From the NCBI RefSeq assembly GCF_020360975.1, contig NW_025408671.1:6014001-6078000 (forward strand): a DNA stretch of 64,000 nucleotides, in the 5' to 3' direction. Every line of letters begins with the position of its first letter. Position 1 is the first letter of the stretch. Below are positions 34,201 to 45,162 of the stretch, in pieces. Under the pieces are notes generated by a model. It saw only the letters and a list, made by a program, of their open reading frames with translations. It ran no database searches and was not told the DNA's origin. Source of the DNA: Hirsutella rhossiliensis. Taxonomy: Eukaryota > Ascomycota > Sordariomycetes > Hypocreales > Ophiocordycipitaceae. A program made the position numbers and the translations under genes.

Positions 34201-36365
34201 ACCTTAAATACTTTATAATATAAGAGTATCTTTTAAAGCGGTAGGCGCGCTAAGTAAAGTATCTCTTATACTTTTAGTTCTATATTAAGTATAAACTAAG
34301 TAAGGAGGCTATAGTCCTAGACGCCCTCTTATAAAAGGAGTAAGACTAGCCTACCTTTATAAATCTTAATATATAAGATATATAGATAATCCTAGATAAG
34401 GCGCTTTAGACTTACCTTAGCGCTACTCTATTAAAGGTAAAGGGTAACCTCCTAAGAGCGGCTAGGGTCCCGGCCCCCCTTAAGGGTACGCCTAACGTCC
34501 CTTAGCGTATCTTTTAAGATAAGGAGCTTTAACGCTTATAAGACTAGCTAGTAGTATAAGATAGTATATATATAAGCGTATGCCGCGCTATAGAGGTAAG
34601 GGCGCGCTTACTTAACCGCGGCCTTAGGTTAAAAGTTTAAGTAAGCGACTACTATATTAACCTTTATAGCTACCTCCGCTATAAGGGCATACTATAGGTC
34701 CTAGGCGCGCCGGTAATAATAAAGGCTATAGCTAGGGCGGCCCCCTTAAAAGTTAAGGAGCGGGATAGGTTAAAAGGGTAGATCGTATAAATAATCTATA
34801 ACTTAAGCGTAATCGGCTATCTTAGCCGCGAGGGTATACTAATAGTAATTAGCTAGGACTTTTACTAGCCGCTTATAGTATTATACGTTTACTATTTCCT
34901 TTATAACTATAATATCTATAGCCGCTTAAAGATTTAGTAAGCGCTTAAGAAAGGGCTATTAAAGTTACTACTAGTCCTTAACTAGTTCTATATATATATA
35001 TAGATAGACTTTATTATAGACCTCCCCCTTATAGTAAGCGGTAACTATAATCTCTAAGTAATTAAGGACCGTTTAAGTAAGGAGGTAGTATTAAAGCTAA
35101 TACTATCTATAAAAGTAAAGGCCTATATTAAGCGCTTCTTTTAATACTACGCCCGCTTTTATTAATAACTAGCCTTAATTACTAGTAATAAGGGCACTAA
35201 TTAAACTAGCTGCTTTTAATAGTACTTTTATAAGCTACCTTAAGTTACTTAGTTACTACGTATAGCCTACTACCTATAAACTAATAAAGGGCTTAAACGC
35301 TTTAACTAAGAAGTATAAGCTTACCTTTAAAGGGTAATAGCCTATAACTAAGTAAACTAAGATAGGTAGCTTCCTATAGCTTAGATAGCGCTTAATAATA
35401 AATCGAACTTATTTATTAGTATATCCCCCTTCCTTATATTATATAAGTTTAAACCGCTATTAGTATAGCCTATTACTATAGATATAGGTATAAAGCGCTA
35501 CCTAGCTAGCTCCTTAAAAAGTAAGGCGTCCGCCTTTATATAAAAGCTATAATAAGTTATAAAGTTCTATTAATCTTCGATAGCGTCTACTACCTAAAAC
35601 TAAGAGCGGTAAGCTAATAAGTTATAGGATCCTATAAATAAGTTTATAGTAAAGGATAAGGTCTAGCTAGACCTTTATAACTATAAGTTAACGAAGCTAA
35701 AGAAGAGGCTTAACTAGCTATATACTAAGTATATAGTAAAGAAGGTACTAAGTTTATAGACTATAAAGCTAAAGGGGCTACCCTTTAGTATCTATAGTAT
35801 AATTAATATCAACCTTTTTTATTGCGCTACTATAAACCCCTTACTAGGCTAAGAGATAGTAGATCCTTATCTAGCCGCTTTCCTTATTTAAAGGAAGGAG
35901 GAGGTTTTAGTAAAGGAGTTATAGGCAGCTTATTAAAAGAATATAGGCTATAATAAAAAGCGCGAAGTCCTTATTAAATAGTATAGCTACTAAGACCTAA
36001 TATAAGAGCTAGCTTTTAAGTTTAAGGGCGCGGTAGCTTTAAATAAGTTCGATGCCTTTTATAAGCTAGTAAAAAAAAATAATAGCTTAGTAAGAAAAGC
36101 TACCCCTTTAATAGTAAAGTAGCTAGTACCTTAAGGTATAAAGGAGACTATACCCTACCCTTAAAGAAGTAATAAGGTACTAAGCTTATAGTAGTCGCTA
36201 TATTAATATAAAGTATAGGTATATATTATAGATACTATAACTATAGATAATAAGTAGGGCGTACTTAAGTTAATAGTAGTATAAATAAATTATATTAGCC
36301 CTTATAAGTATACTTAAGGGCGTTTAAACTAAGCTTAGTAGGCCTTTTTCTTTAATAGGGTCTTA
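31241..36365 (+). pseudogene. Gyp4-D reverse transcriptase, RNase H and integrase
   Basis: This is the continuation of Gyp4-D pol, interrupted by Pogo2. Reverse transcriptase is read at about 31260-31760: ALNAIIRLNRYPLPLI, KQFIKLNV, YGLFKQIVTLFSL and a YIDD-type box degraded to YINNILIY. RNase H lies at about 33960-34260: LVAFYLYKLTIVKRNY, YNKEILAIISYLKQ and ILIDYKNLKYF. Integrase lies at about 34790-35400: GYLSREGILIV, QIDFIIDLPLI, LQVIKDRLSK and TSNKGTNQTS. It corresponds block by block to 38930-41400 of Gyp3-E. From 35600 to 36365 the integrase tail is weakly conserved. Confidence 0.86.
32051..33885 (+). mobile_element. Pogo2: second Fot1/pogo DNA transposon
   Basis: This 1.83-kb insertion lies between reverse transcriptase and RNase H of Gyp4-D. 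Terminal inverted repeats of about 45 bp start ACTTAAAGTCCGGTATACCT and include an inner hairpin CCGGTAT/ATACCGG. A TA precedes the left end (32049-32050) and a TA overlaps the right end. The plus-strand transposase reads IKEVKEVYxRLSxEQE near 32330, NLDEIGIL near 32670, GQISNTIAIxxLKQVFIP near 32920 and LLNISVFLLIKAIYRxQLKKL near 33120 (degraded LQPLD), typical of the pogo DDE family. Its ends differ from those of Pogo1, so it is another family. Confidence 0.87.
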
Positions 36366-36370
36366 ATTAC

Positions 36371-37050
36371 TATAAAAGTCTTTATATAACGACCGGTATT
36401 ATTCCTAAGGAATAAACCTATTAAGGGGTTTATATTAGTAGATATAATAGGGCGTAGTCTAAGTAATAATAAGTATATTACGTTAGTAATAAGTCGGAGG
36501 TTATAGACTATAGACTATAACTAGGTAATTAAGTAATTAAAATTAAAGATAAGATCGTAATAGAGATCGTAATAATTATAATATTAAAAGCTAGAGAGCT
36601 ATCTATTTAAAGGAGTAAAAGTAGGTAGCTATATATACTTATAGAGACTATCCTTAGATTATAGTCCTAGCTATAATCCCCTTCGTAGCTTACTATAGCT
36701 TACTTATAAGCTATACTCCTAAGTAGTAATCTATCTATATAAGACTTACTTAGCTTACGTATACTTTAAGTAAGCTAAGCCTAAGTAACTTCTCGTCCTA
36801 ACTATTATTCTAAGCCGCCTTATTATATAAACGTAGCTAGCTCTCCTATAGCCTACTAACTATAGTCGTAATACTTTAACTATTATAGGTTATAGGCTTA
36901 GGCTATAGCCTAAGCTATATAGTTATATATAAAGGGCTAGATCCTATATATATATATATAGGCTAGCCGCATATAAGAGAGCTCTATATAGCTTATTAAT
37001 ATTATCTTATAAATAGTACTTATATATACGCCTCTACTAACTCTATAATA
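36371..37050 (+). repeat. Gyp3-E 5' LTR, split by a solo LTR
   Basis: The LTR is 36371-36384 plus 36879-37050, about 186 bp after removing the insert and one CTTTA copy. It has the same length as the 3' LTR. It starts TATAAAAGTCTTTA, contains a GATCCTATATATATA palindromic stretch, and ends CTCTATAATA. The sequence that follows, GTATAAGCTATTAAC, marks the primer binding site area. Confidence 0.88.
36385..36873 (-). repeat. Solo Gyp2 LTR in the Gyp3-E 5' LTR
   Basis: This 489-bp LTR starts TATAACGACCGGTATTATTC and ends AGTCGTAATA as displayed, with a perfect CTTTA duplication (36380-36384 and 36874-36878). It matches both LTRs of Gyp2-G. It carries no internal Gyp2 sequence. Confidence 0.93.
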
Positions 37051-38130
37051 GTATAAGCTATTAACTAATAGATCTAATAGATATCTCTTTAAAAAGGGCG
37101 CCTTCTTTTTAAGGAAGTACTCCGCCCCTCCTTAAATAAATAGGAAGTATCGTAGCTATCCTAAAAGCGATTAAAAGCGTAATATCTATTAAGAAGGATA
37201 AGGTTCTCGCTATACTAAGGGAGCCGTTTATAAGACTAGCTTTAACCCCTATAACCTTTATAACGCCGGTTATAGCGGCGATACTACCGACGTAGAAGCC
37301 GCTCCCTTAGCTAACTTAGGATAGTAAGCTAGAGTCCTTTTACTTTTTCCTTAGCTAGCTATAGACGAAGTTTATAACTAATAAAAAATAGGGCCTAAAT
37401 AGCTATCGCGATATAGTATAGTATTTGCTCCTTTATACGCTACTAGAGCCCTAGATATAGCGGATCTCTAGATTCTAAGATAAGGGCGGCCCTAAGGGTA
37501 AACGCGACCTATAAGACTTCTTTTAATACCTTATATATACGTTCGGTAACGTATAGGAGCGGGAGAAGGCGTTAGATAGGCTATAGACCCTTAAGTAAAG
37601 AGACGGATAAACCTTTAGCGAATTCCTTCCCGATTTCTAAGAGACGCTCTTATAAGTAGCAGCGACTATAGTATAGGAAGATAGCGCGAAGCTTATATAG
37701 CTATAGAATTCGATTATACTAGCCCTATAAGAGCTACTTATCCTTATAATTATACCTACTAACTATATTAAGTATATAAGCTAGTTAATAAAGGTAGCTT
37801 AGGGCTATAAATAAATACTATATTTCTAAAAGCTCTATAAGCGTATACTATATAGCGGCGATAGGATTACCGCCCCTTTATAAGATAAATAACCGGCTAT
37901 TAATATAGATAAGGATACCTTAATATCGGCTACCTATATAGACTAAGCTAGACGCGGTAAGAAGACGCCGTCGACTACCCCTTATACCGCTATATACTCT
38001 AAGTAGCGGGCGAAGTAAGTAACGAGCAAGGAAATTAAAAAAAGGAAGGCTAACGGCCGCTACTTATATTACGGAGTATCTATATACTTTATATTAAAAT
38101 ACCCCTTCTTTTTAGCTAAGCGGCCTATAG
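37051..38130 (+). pseudogene. Gyp3-E Gag with zinc knuckle
   Basis: The plus frame at about 37310-37830 reads a retrotransposon Gag that matches that of Gyp4-D: GPKGKRDLQDFF, EREKALDRLQTL, GQTFSEFLPDFQETLL, LQNSIILALQELLI. The zinc knuckle near 38056-38130 reads NGRYLYYGVSIYFILKYPFF; the Tyr residues stand where Cys would be before RIP, giving a CCHC pattern. Gag would form the particle and bind element RNA. Confidence 0.85.
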
Positions 38131-38299
38131 CGGTTTAAGTAGCGAAGATAGAACCGCTCCTTACCTTAAACGATAAGGAGGACTCTGCCCCCTTAGGCTT
38201 AAAGGAAAAAGAGTAGCTCTAGAGTAAAGATAGGCTCTAAAGCCTTAATTGCTAGTACTAGTAAGAGAGAAGAAGGAATTATCCGCCTATATAAAAGAG

Positions 38300-41200
38300 G
38301 AGCTTACTTTAATATAGGTTATAATTAATAACTCCTTACCTATTACCGCCCTTATAGATAAGGGCTACTAGTATTATACTATAGTTAATAAGGCGCTTAT
38401 ATAAGAGATATAAGTACTAGTAGAAAAGATCGCTTTAAGGTAAGTAAAGGGCGCTTTAAGTATAATAAAGGGTATAGTAATTAAGGGTATTATATAGCTA
38501 GCTATAAAGGTTAATAGTTACTATAAGCTTATTATAGCCTATATAATCCCTTAACTAGAGTTTCCCTTAATCCTTAGGAAACCTTAGTTATTATATATAG
38601 AGTTATACTTAGTTTTATACTAAAGGAAGCTATAGTTTAAGCCTATATAATAGTAAGTCTATTATAATAATAGTTCTATAAGTATAAGACTAGGCGTATA
38701 AGCTTTATACTTAGTATAAGAAGTCCTTACCTCTATCTTTATAAGAACTATATAATAGGTAGAGTAGGGGTAAGGCCGGGTAGTAGCTAATATAGCGGTC
38801 TATATAGTTAGCCTAGTAGATATTAATAAGGCCTTTTAAATAAAGAAGCTAAAGTCGCCCTCTAAGCTATAGTAGTAGATACTAAAGCGCTTTTATAACC
38901 TCCTACTACTATTTAAGTCCTAGGAAGCGGATAAGCTTAACCTATATAAGCTAAGGGTAGACTATAGGATTATACTCTATATTAATAAGAAAGGGTAGGA
39001 ACTACCTATACTATTTAAACCGCTATATAGTATATTATATATAGAGCTACTAGTACTAAAGAAGACGCTAAGGGACCTCTTAGATAAGGGTTTTATATAA
39101 GTAAGTAGCTCCGAAGTAGGAGCGCCGGTCTTATTTATATATAAACTAAGGGGCGGGATATAGTTCTATTACGATTATAGGGCTCTAAACGCAATTATAA
39201 GGCTAGACCGCTACCCCTTACCTTTAATCTTAGATACGCTTTATAACCTTTTAAAGGTAAAGTAGTTTATAAAGCTAGATTTAAAATAAGCGTTCTATAA
39301 GGTATAGATCTTAGAGGGTAACGAGTAAAAGATAGCGTTCTATATATACTATAGCTTATTTAAGTAGCTTATAATACCCTTTAGCCTCTTAAGAGCGCCC
39401 GCTACCTTTTATTATTATATTAATAATATACTTTAAGACTTCCTTAATAAGTTCGCCTCTATATATATAGATAATATCCTTATCTATATAAGCGGCTCTT
39501 ATAAGGACTATATATAGAAAGTATAAAGGGTCCTAAAGCGCTTTTAACTTTATAGGCTCTACCTTAACTTAAATAAGTACGAATTTAAAGTTAAGAGGGT
39601 TAAGTACCTAAGCTTTATTATCTATATAGGTATAAGTATATAGGCGGATCTTATAAAGATCTAGGCGATCTAAGACTAAGCGGCCCTAATTATATAGATA
39701 AGTATATAAAGCTTCCTTAGGTTCGCGAACTATTATAAGATATTTATTAAGGGCTTCTCTTATATTATAAGTCCTTTAAACGAGATTACTAAGAAATAGA
39801 CCGCTTTTTATTAAGGGCTTATATAGGAAGGAGCGTTCTATACGCTTAAGGACCTATTCTTATAGGCCCTAGTACTACTCTAGTAAGACTTTAACTAGTC
39901 TATATTAGTTAAAGTAGACTATAGCGGCTAAGTACTTAAAGGAACGCTCTCTTAAAAGGTAGATAGGCGGAAGTAACTAGTAGCGTTCTACTCTTATAAG
40001 CTAACCCTAGTAGAGCGGAATTATACTATTTACGATAAAGAGATACTAGCGATTATTAGCTACCTTAAGTAATAGTAAGCGGAGCTCTAGAGCTATAAGA
40101 GCTTTAAGGTTCTTATAGACTATAGGAATCTCGAGTACTTTATAACCCGCTAGTACCTCTTAAAGCGGTAAGCCCGCTAAGCGGAGTATCTCTTACGCTT
40201 TAACTTCTTAATTAAGTACCGGCTAGGGTAGGACTTTATAGTCCTAGATACGCTTTCCTAAAGGGATTAAGACCGGCTAATAGGAGTAGATATTAAGGCC
40301 TAAGATCTATAGCTTATCCTATAAGAAGCGCTATAAACTTATATAAGAGCTTCCTTAGTAAAGGAAGGCGCGGCGCTAATAGATAAGCCTTCCCTTATAC
40401 CTTTACCTTAGCTTAGCGAGGAGGGATAGACTAGCCTAAGAGCGCGTATAGCGCGGGTATTCTAAGATAAGGTCCTTTAGCGTTTATAGGATAGGATATC
40501 GTTTCTAGACTATACCTATAAGAGTATACGCCGCGCCGTTAAGTCCGGCGCTTAACGCCTCGATTTAAAGCTAAAGCTAAAGGTATAAGTAGCTAACTAT
40601 TATATCGACCTATAAGGGCATCTACGTTAGCGGGGGAGACTATAAGTACCGGGCCCGCTATATATTATAGAAGCTAGGGAGAAGGATAAACTACTAGAGC
40701 TAGATAAATAGAACGAGCTTTAAGGGAAGCTAGTCTAGCTCGTTTATAACTCTAGTATTATAGGCTACCTAAGTAAGTAGGGCATAGTAGTAGGCCTTAC
40801 GAGGGATTTCTACTAGCCCCTCCTATAGTACTACGTTCGCCGCTTCCTTTATAACTATAATATCTATAGCTATACTAAGATTTAAAGGGCGTAGCTTAAA
40901 GGGCTACTTAAGTAGCTTTTAATACCTAACTAGTTCTATATATATATATAGATAGACTTTATAATAGACCTCTTACTTATAAAGGGCAGTAACCGCTATA
41001 TATAGGTAATTAAGGACTAACTTAATAAGTCTATAGTATTAAAGCTAATACTATCTATAGATATAAAGTCCTATATAGAGCGCTTCCTATAGTACTAGGC
41101 CTACTTATATAGCTAGCTAGCCTTTATTATAAGTAATAAGGGATCGAATTAAACTAGCTACTTTCTAGTAGTACCTATACTAGCTACTTTAGATTATATA

Positions 41201-41960
41201 GCTACTTAGTACGGTATATTACTTATAGACCGATATAAGGCCTAAGAGGGTTAACTAAGAGGTATAGGCTTACTTATAGGCTATTATAGCCTATAACTAA
41301 GTAAACTAAGACTAGTAGCTCCCTATAGCCTAACTTACGTTAAATAGTAAACTATATACCTTTATTAAGATAGCCCCTTTCTTTATAATATATAGCTTTA
41401 AACTACCCTTACTAGTTCCTTTTACTATAAATATAATAGTAGAGTAGTATAGTAATTTAATACTAGAGGGCCGCGCTTTTATATTTATATAAAAGCTATA
41501 GGAGACTATAGATTATTTTTAATCTATAATAGCCGCTATAGTATAAGATTAAGAGCGGCATACTAATCAGACTAGGGCCCTAATAGATAGGTTTATAGTA
41601 AGAGATAAGATATAGCTAGACCTTCATAACTATAGGTCGGCATAGCTAAAGAAGAAGCTTAACTAGCTATATATAAAGTTTATAGTATATAGGGTTATTA
41701 GCCTATAGGTTATAGAGCTTAATAGTCTCTTAATAAAGGTCTATAATAAGATTAATATAGACCTCTTTTATAAAGCCTCCTTTAACCCGCTACTTAAATA
41801 AGAAGTAGTAGACGCTTAACCGCTTATAATTAAGGTAAAAAGAAAAGATAAGTTTAAGGTTAAAGAGATATAAGCCGCGCGCTAGAAAAAGGTTAGTAAG
41901 GGGAAACGCTAAGAGGTCCTCGTTAAGTAGCGCGGGTATCTTAACCTTATATAGGAACCT
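38300..41960 (+). pseudogene. Gyp3-E Pol: protease, reverse transcriptase, RNase H, integrase
   Basis: The plus frame shows a protease block ALIDKGYxYYTIVNK near 38350. Reverse transcriptase (about 38930-39620) has YYDYRALNAIIRLDRYPLPLI, FIKLDLKQAFYKV, LRAPATFYYYINN and YIDNILIYISGSYKDY. RNase H (about 39840-40190) has LVAFYSYKLTLVERNYTIYD and EILAIISYLKQ. The integrase zinc region and core (about 40740-41300) have GYLSKQGIVVG, FYQPLLQYYVRRFLYNYNIY, IQIDFIIDLLLI and ISNKGSNQTS. Catalytic YIDD is YIDN. The integrase tail runs to about 41960 without a recognised chromodomain. Confidence 0.9.
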
Positions 41961-42178
41961 ATATATAGGTTTATAGGAACTATAGCCCTTAAAGAGTTTA
42001 AAGCCTTATTTAAAATAATAAATAAGAATAATAGACTAATAGACTACTAATAGTAGCTTAAGCTAGGACTATAAAGTAGGTAAAGTAAAGTAAGTAGTTA
42101 TAATAACGTAAGCGTAATAATATAAGCGGAGATAAAAATAGTATTTATTTTAAGGCGGAGCCCTTAAACTACTTAGAC

Positions 42179-43190
42179 CTACTCCTTATCCTTATCGTCG
42201 TCCTTATCCTTATCCTTATCGTCCTCCTCTACCTTATTAGTAGCGGCGGCGCTCTCTAAGGCGCTTAGGCGGCCTTCTAAGCCTACGGGCTAGTCGGCGG
42301 TAGCGGCGGCTCTAGGGGCTCTAAGAGTAAGGGGGGCCTAGCTAGTAATAGCGGCGGGGGCAGCGGTAGGCATAGCTAAGGGGACCGCTAATAAGGCGAT
42401 AAAGGTAGTATCCCTAGTACTAGGAGAGTTAGTAGCGGAAGTAAAAGAGCTAGAGGAGAGGAACTTACTTAGGGATAAGGCCCTAGCGCTTAAGGGCGCG
42501 GAGATTATAGTAGGTAGCGGCGGTAGCGGTAAAGCGCTTCTTAGTAGCCCCCTATACCTACCTATACGCGCCGGCCTTTTAAGCCGACGCTATAGCGGGT
42601 AGGATAAGAGGCGCCGCCTTATAGGCGCGGCCGGTACGCGTATACTAATAATAACTACCGCTATAGCGGCGCTTAACTTAGTCGGCGAAAGGGAGCTCCT
42701 ATAACGCGCACCGTATATAAGGGGCCGCGCGGGCGGCTCTAGCTTATACTTAGCGTTTATACTTTAAGAAGTTAGTAGAAAATAGCTACTATACTCGCTA
42801 AGTAGTAGACTTATAGGGGTAGTAGAGGCGGAGGTAGGGGTAGAGGGGCCGGGCATTATAGCTAGCGGCGGGAATAGTATTATTACTTAAAAGGGCAATA
42901 TAAGGGCGGCTAGCGTAATAGAGGTAGAGGCGGCGGCGGTAGGCGCGGTCGTAAGGGCGCGGGTAAGAGCAACGATAGCGGTAGAGCCGTTATTAGCCGT
43001 ACTTAGTATAGCGTCGATAAACGACTCTATATACTCTAAGAAGGAGGAAGTAAAGAAGGGGAAGGTAGATATATCTATCGCGGAAGTTAGTATTATAGAT
43101 TACGGCCTCTTACTCTATAAGGCGGAGAACTTACTAGTTAAAGTTATTATTATTAAGGCTATTATTACTACTATAGCTACTACTATAAGT
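42179..43190 (-). pseudogene. Antisense reading frame in Gyp3-E, about 337 codons
   Basis: Between integrase and the 3' LTR, on the strand opposite to gag-pol, one frame runs about 337 codons with only about eight TAA/TAG. It may start near 43190 with a Met/Ile/Val-rich hydrophobic segment, where many ATA codons were probably ATG. Then come ILTSAIDISTFPFFTSSFLE, SIINAKYKLEPPARPLIYG, SSSSFTSATNSPSTRDTTF and PLAMPTAAPAAITS. The end is GLEGRLSALESAAATNKV with an Asp/Lys tail and a TAG at 42179-42181. The GC-rich stretch lowers stop frequency in all frames, so openness alone is not proof. The end matches the antisense frame of Gyp4-D. No family is recognised; function is unknown. Confidence 0.52.
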
Positions 43191-43634
43191 ATATATTAAT
43201 AAAGCGGCCTATATAGCTAGGAACGAACTAACGCCTTAAGTAGAGTAGAACTTACTTATTACTACTACTATTATAGTTAAAGAAGGAAAAGAAGGAAAGG
43301 AAGGAAGAAGGAGGGGATACTGCCTTATATACCTTTAAGTAAAGGAGGCTACTTAAGGCTAAGGGGATAAGTAACCTAAGGCTTACGTAGGTCTAGGCTA
43401 GCTGCCGGCTACCTAGGGGCGTATATAATAGGTTACGCCCTTATTTAAACGGCTAGCTAGCCGATAAGTATAGAGCCCGGTTCTAGCTACCTAGGCTAAT
43501 AAGCGCGGGGATAATAAGGCTAGTAGAGCTAGTACGATTAATAGGAAAGGGTAGGGTAGAGCTAGCGGTATAGGCCTAATAGTATAGAAGCTATTAATTA
43601 AGTAACGCCGCGCCGCGCTTAAGGGAGGGTATTA
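43028..43634. other. Gyp3-E 3' untranslated region, conserved with the Gyp3-F fragment
   Basis: Beyond the antisense start (about 43190) there is no frame I can support. A purine-rich patch (GAAGGAAAAGAAGGAAAGGA) lies at about 43270-43300. From about 43410 to 43634 the sequence is well conserved with 63028-63261, ending GCGCCGCGCCGCGCTTAAGG and GAGGG, the polypurine tract before the LTR. Confidence 0.6.
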
Positions 43635-43820
43635 TATAATAGTCTTTAACTATTATAAGTTATAGGCTTAGGCTACGGCCTAAGCTATATAGTTACGTAT
43701 AGAGGACCGGATCCTATATATATATATATAGGCTAGCTATATATAAGAGAGCTCTATATAGCTTATTAATATTATCCTATAGATAGTACCTATATATATA
43801 CCTTTACTTACTTTATAATA
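43635..43820 (+). repeat. Gyp3-E 3' LTR
   Basis: This 186-bp LTR starts TATAATAGTCTTTAAC and ends CTTTATAATA directly before the ATTAC duplication. It is preceded by the purine run AAGGGAGGG. It matches the 5' LTR and the LTR at 63262-63449. Confidence 0.92.
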
Positions 43821-43825
43821 ATTAC

Positions 43826-44340
43826 TAAGCGGTTATCCTTATCCTCCTTCTTATCCTTCTCCTTATCCTCCTCTTTAATATAAGGCGCGGCCTTAGCCTC
43901 GAAAGCGCGGATCCGGCCCTTTAAACTACTTAGCTAAGCAGCGATAGTAGTAGCGTTAAAGATAGCGGCGGCGGCGGCGGCGGTGCTAGTAGTAGTAGAG
44001 GCGGCGGCGGTAAAGGTAGTAGGGGCGGCTAAGGTAGCGGCGACGGTGCCCTTAAGAGAGAGAGAGTTAGCGCTATAAAAAGTATAGTAAAAGGAGCTTA
44101 TATACTTAGGTATAAGGGCGGCGCGCTTAAGGAACTATAAGTTATAGTAGGCGGCGGCGGTAGCGGTTAAGGCACGCTTAGCCTTATTTTAGTCCTTACC
44201 TAGCTCCGCGGCGCTTTAAGCCGCGGTAGTATAAGTAAGAATAAGCGGTATAACCTTATAGGCGCGGCTAGCTTAAGCGTATAGAAAGTAGCTGCCTTAA
44301 GAGCGGCCGGCTTAGTTAGCGTAAAGGAGGGACTATAAAG
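43826..44340 (-). pseudogene. Antisense reading frame in Gyp4-D
   Basis: After Gyp3-E, the 3' region of Gyp4-D resumes, and a minus frame with only a few TAA/TAG can be read from about 44340 down to 43826. In order it reads VIPLILTYTTAA, SAAELGKDxNKAKRALTATA, FLKRAALIPKYISSF, an Ala/Thr-rich stretch encoded by (GCC)n, then LSSLKGRIRAFEAKAA and a Glu/Lys/Asp tail. The last two blocks align with GLEGRLSALESAAA plus the Asp/Lys tail in the same place in Gyp3-E. The frame runs on into the Gyp3-E insertion site. It looks like a small coiled-coil protein with a charged tail; no family is recognised. Confidence 0.52.
43965..43983. repeat. (GGC)n microsatellite
   Basis: Six GGC units. On the minus strand, in the antisense frame of Gyp4-D, they encode a run of alanines. 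Confidence 0.9.
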
Positions 44341-44471
44341 TATACTATATATAAAGGGAATCGCGGGTAGCGCCCTAGGCTATAGCGCGCTTATAATAGT
44401 ATAGGGAGTTAGTAATATATATAAAAATAAGGGCTAAGGGGCTTATAAAGGAGGGCGGTAAGGACCTATAC

Positions 44472-44505
<34 letters not shown>

Positions 44506-44959
44506 GGCGGCTAGTAATAAAGAGCGTAATAAGGGCAGCGGCGGCGCGAGTAATAAAGTTAATAGCTAAGAAGCTAGGTAGTAGGTAGTATAAAGTAGTA
44601 GTAAGCGTAACTAAAGTAGTAAGGGTAGTAGGTAGGGTAGCGGGTAAGGTAAGGGCGCGATTAATAAAGTTATTAATCTTAGTAAAAAAGTAAGATAAAG
44701 TAAAGAAGGATATATTAAATTATTTAAATAATTAGTAAGGGTATAGGTTAGCCTATATATAAGTAATAGTATAAAGCTAAGCGCTAAGAGACTTATAGTT
44801 ATAATTATAGCTATTACTATTAATACTAATAATAATAGTATAGTTAAAAAGAAAGAGTAATAAAAGCACGCTAGTAAGTTATTTACCTCTTAGCTATATA
44901 CTAAGGTATAAGATTAATATTATAAGGGACCGCTTATAAAAAAAAGGGTAAGGACCTTA
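44341..44959 (+). other. Gyp4-D 3' non-coding stretch
   Basis: No supported frame. It contains a (TTA)n microsatellite at 44471-44514, many short GTA/TAG-type repeats between 44580 and 44660, and ends in the purine run AAAAAAAAGGGTAAGGACC before the 3' LTR, the likely polypurine tract. Confidence 0.6.
44471..44514. repeat. (TTA)n microsatellite, about 14 units
   Basis: Uninterrupted TTA/ATT repeat of about 44 bp in the 3' region of Gyp4-D, followed directly by GCGGCGGC-type sequence. It is not present in Gyp3-E. Confidence 0.95.
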
Positions 44960-45157
44960 TATAAGGGTATTTACCCTTAGTATAGGTCTAGCTATTAGCT
45001 TAGACCTTAGCTAATAATATTATAAAGTAAGGTAAGCTATATATATAAATACGTATTTAATAGTAGTATATATAGTATATAATTCGATCTTATATAGCTT
45101 ATTAATATAATATAATAAAAGGTACTTATAGTATAACCCTTTACCTACCTTATAATA
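44960..45157 (+). repeat. Gyp4-D 3' LTR
   Basis: This 198-bp LTR starts TATAAGGGTATTTACC and ends CTTATAATA, followed by CTCTT. It has about 21 bp that the 5' LTR lacks. Confidence 0.88.
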
Positions 45158-45162
45158 CTCTT

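Larger units (their letters stand above)
36371..43820 (+). mobile_element. Gyp3-E: complete Gypsy retrotransposon inside Gyp4-D
   Basis: Plus-strand element flanked by a perfect ATTAC duplication (36366-36370 and 43821-43825). The 5' LTR is interrupted by a solo Gyp2 LTR; the 3' LTR is 43635-43820. Without that insert it measures about 6.96 kb. It encodes gag, zinc knuckle, protease, reverse transcriptase, RNase H and integrase, followed by an antisense frame. It is related to its host Gyp4-D throughout, but LTRs and the 3' region differ, so they are sister families. Confidence 0.92.
26370..45157 (+). mobile_element. Gyp4-D: Gypsy retrotransposon hosting three other elements
   Basis: Plus-strand Gypsy element with LTRs at 26370-26546 and 44960-45157. 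Target duplication copies are TTCTT (26365-26369) and CTCTT (45158-45162); the one difference is a C-to-T change. It is inserted in the 5' LTR of Cop1-B. Inside it are Pogo1 (28635-31238), Pogo2 (32051-33885) and Gyp3-E (36371-43820). Removing these gives about 6.9 kb, close to the 6.96 kb of Gyp3-E, its relative. Domain order is gag, zinc knuckle, protease, reverse transcriptase, RNase H, integrase, then an antisense frame. Confidence 0.9.

Noticed and set aside
36385..36873. Solo Gyp2 LTR as the 3' LTR of a full element filling 29900-36384
   Set aside because: It has its own perfect CTTTA duplication within the Gyp3-E LTR, and the upstream sequence belongs to Gyp4-D.
36371..43820. Naming the elements after published families (for example Leptosphaeria Polly, Rolly, Olly)
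   Set aside because: LTR and element sizes of Gyp3/Gyp4 are similar to such families, but I cannot compare sequences, so no name or species was assigned.
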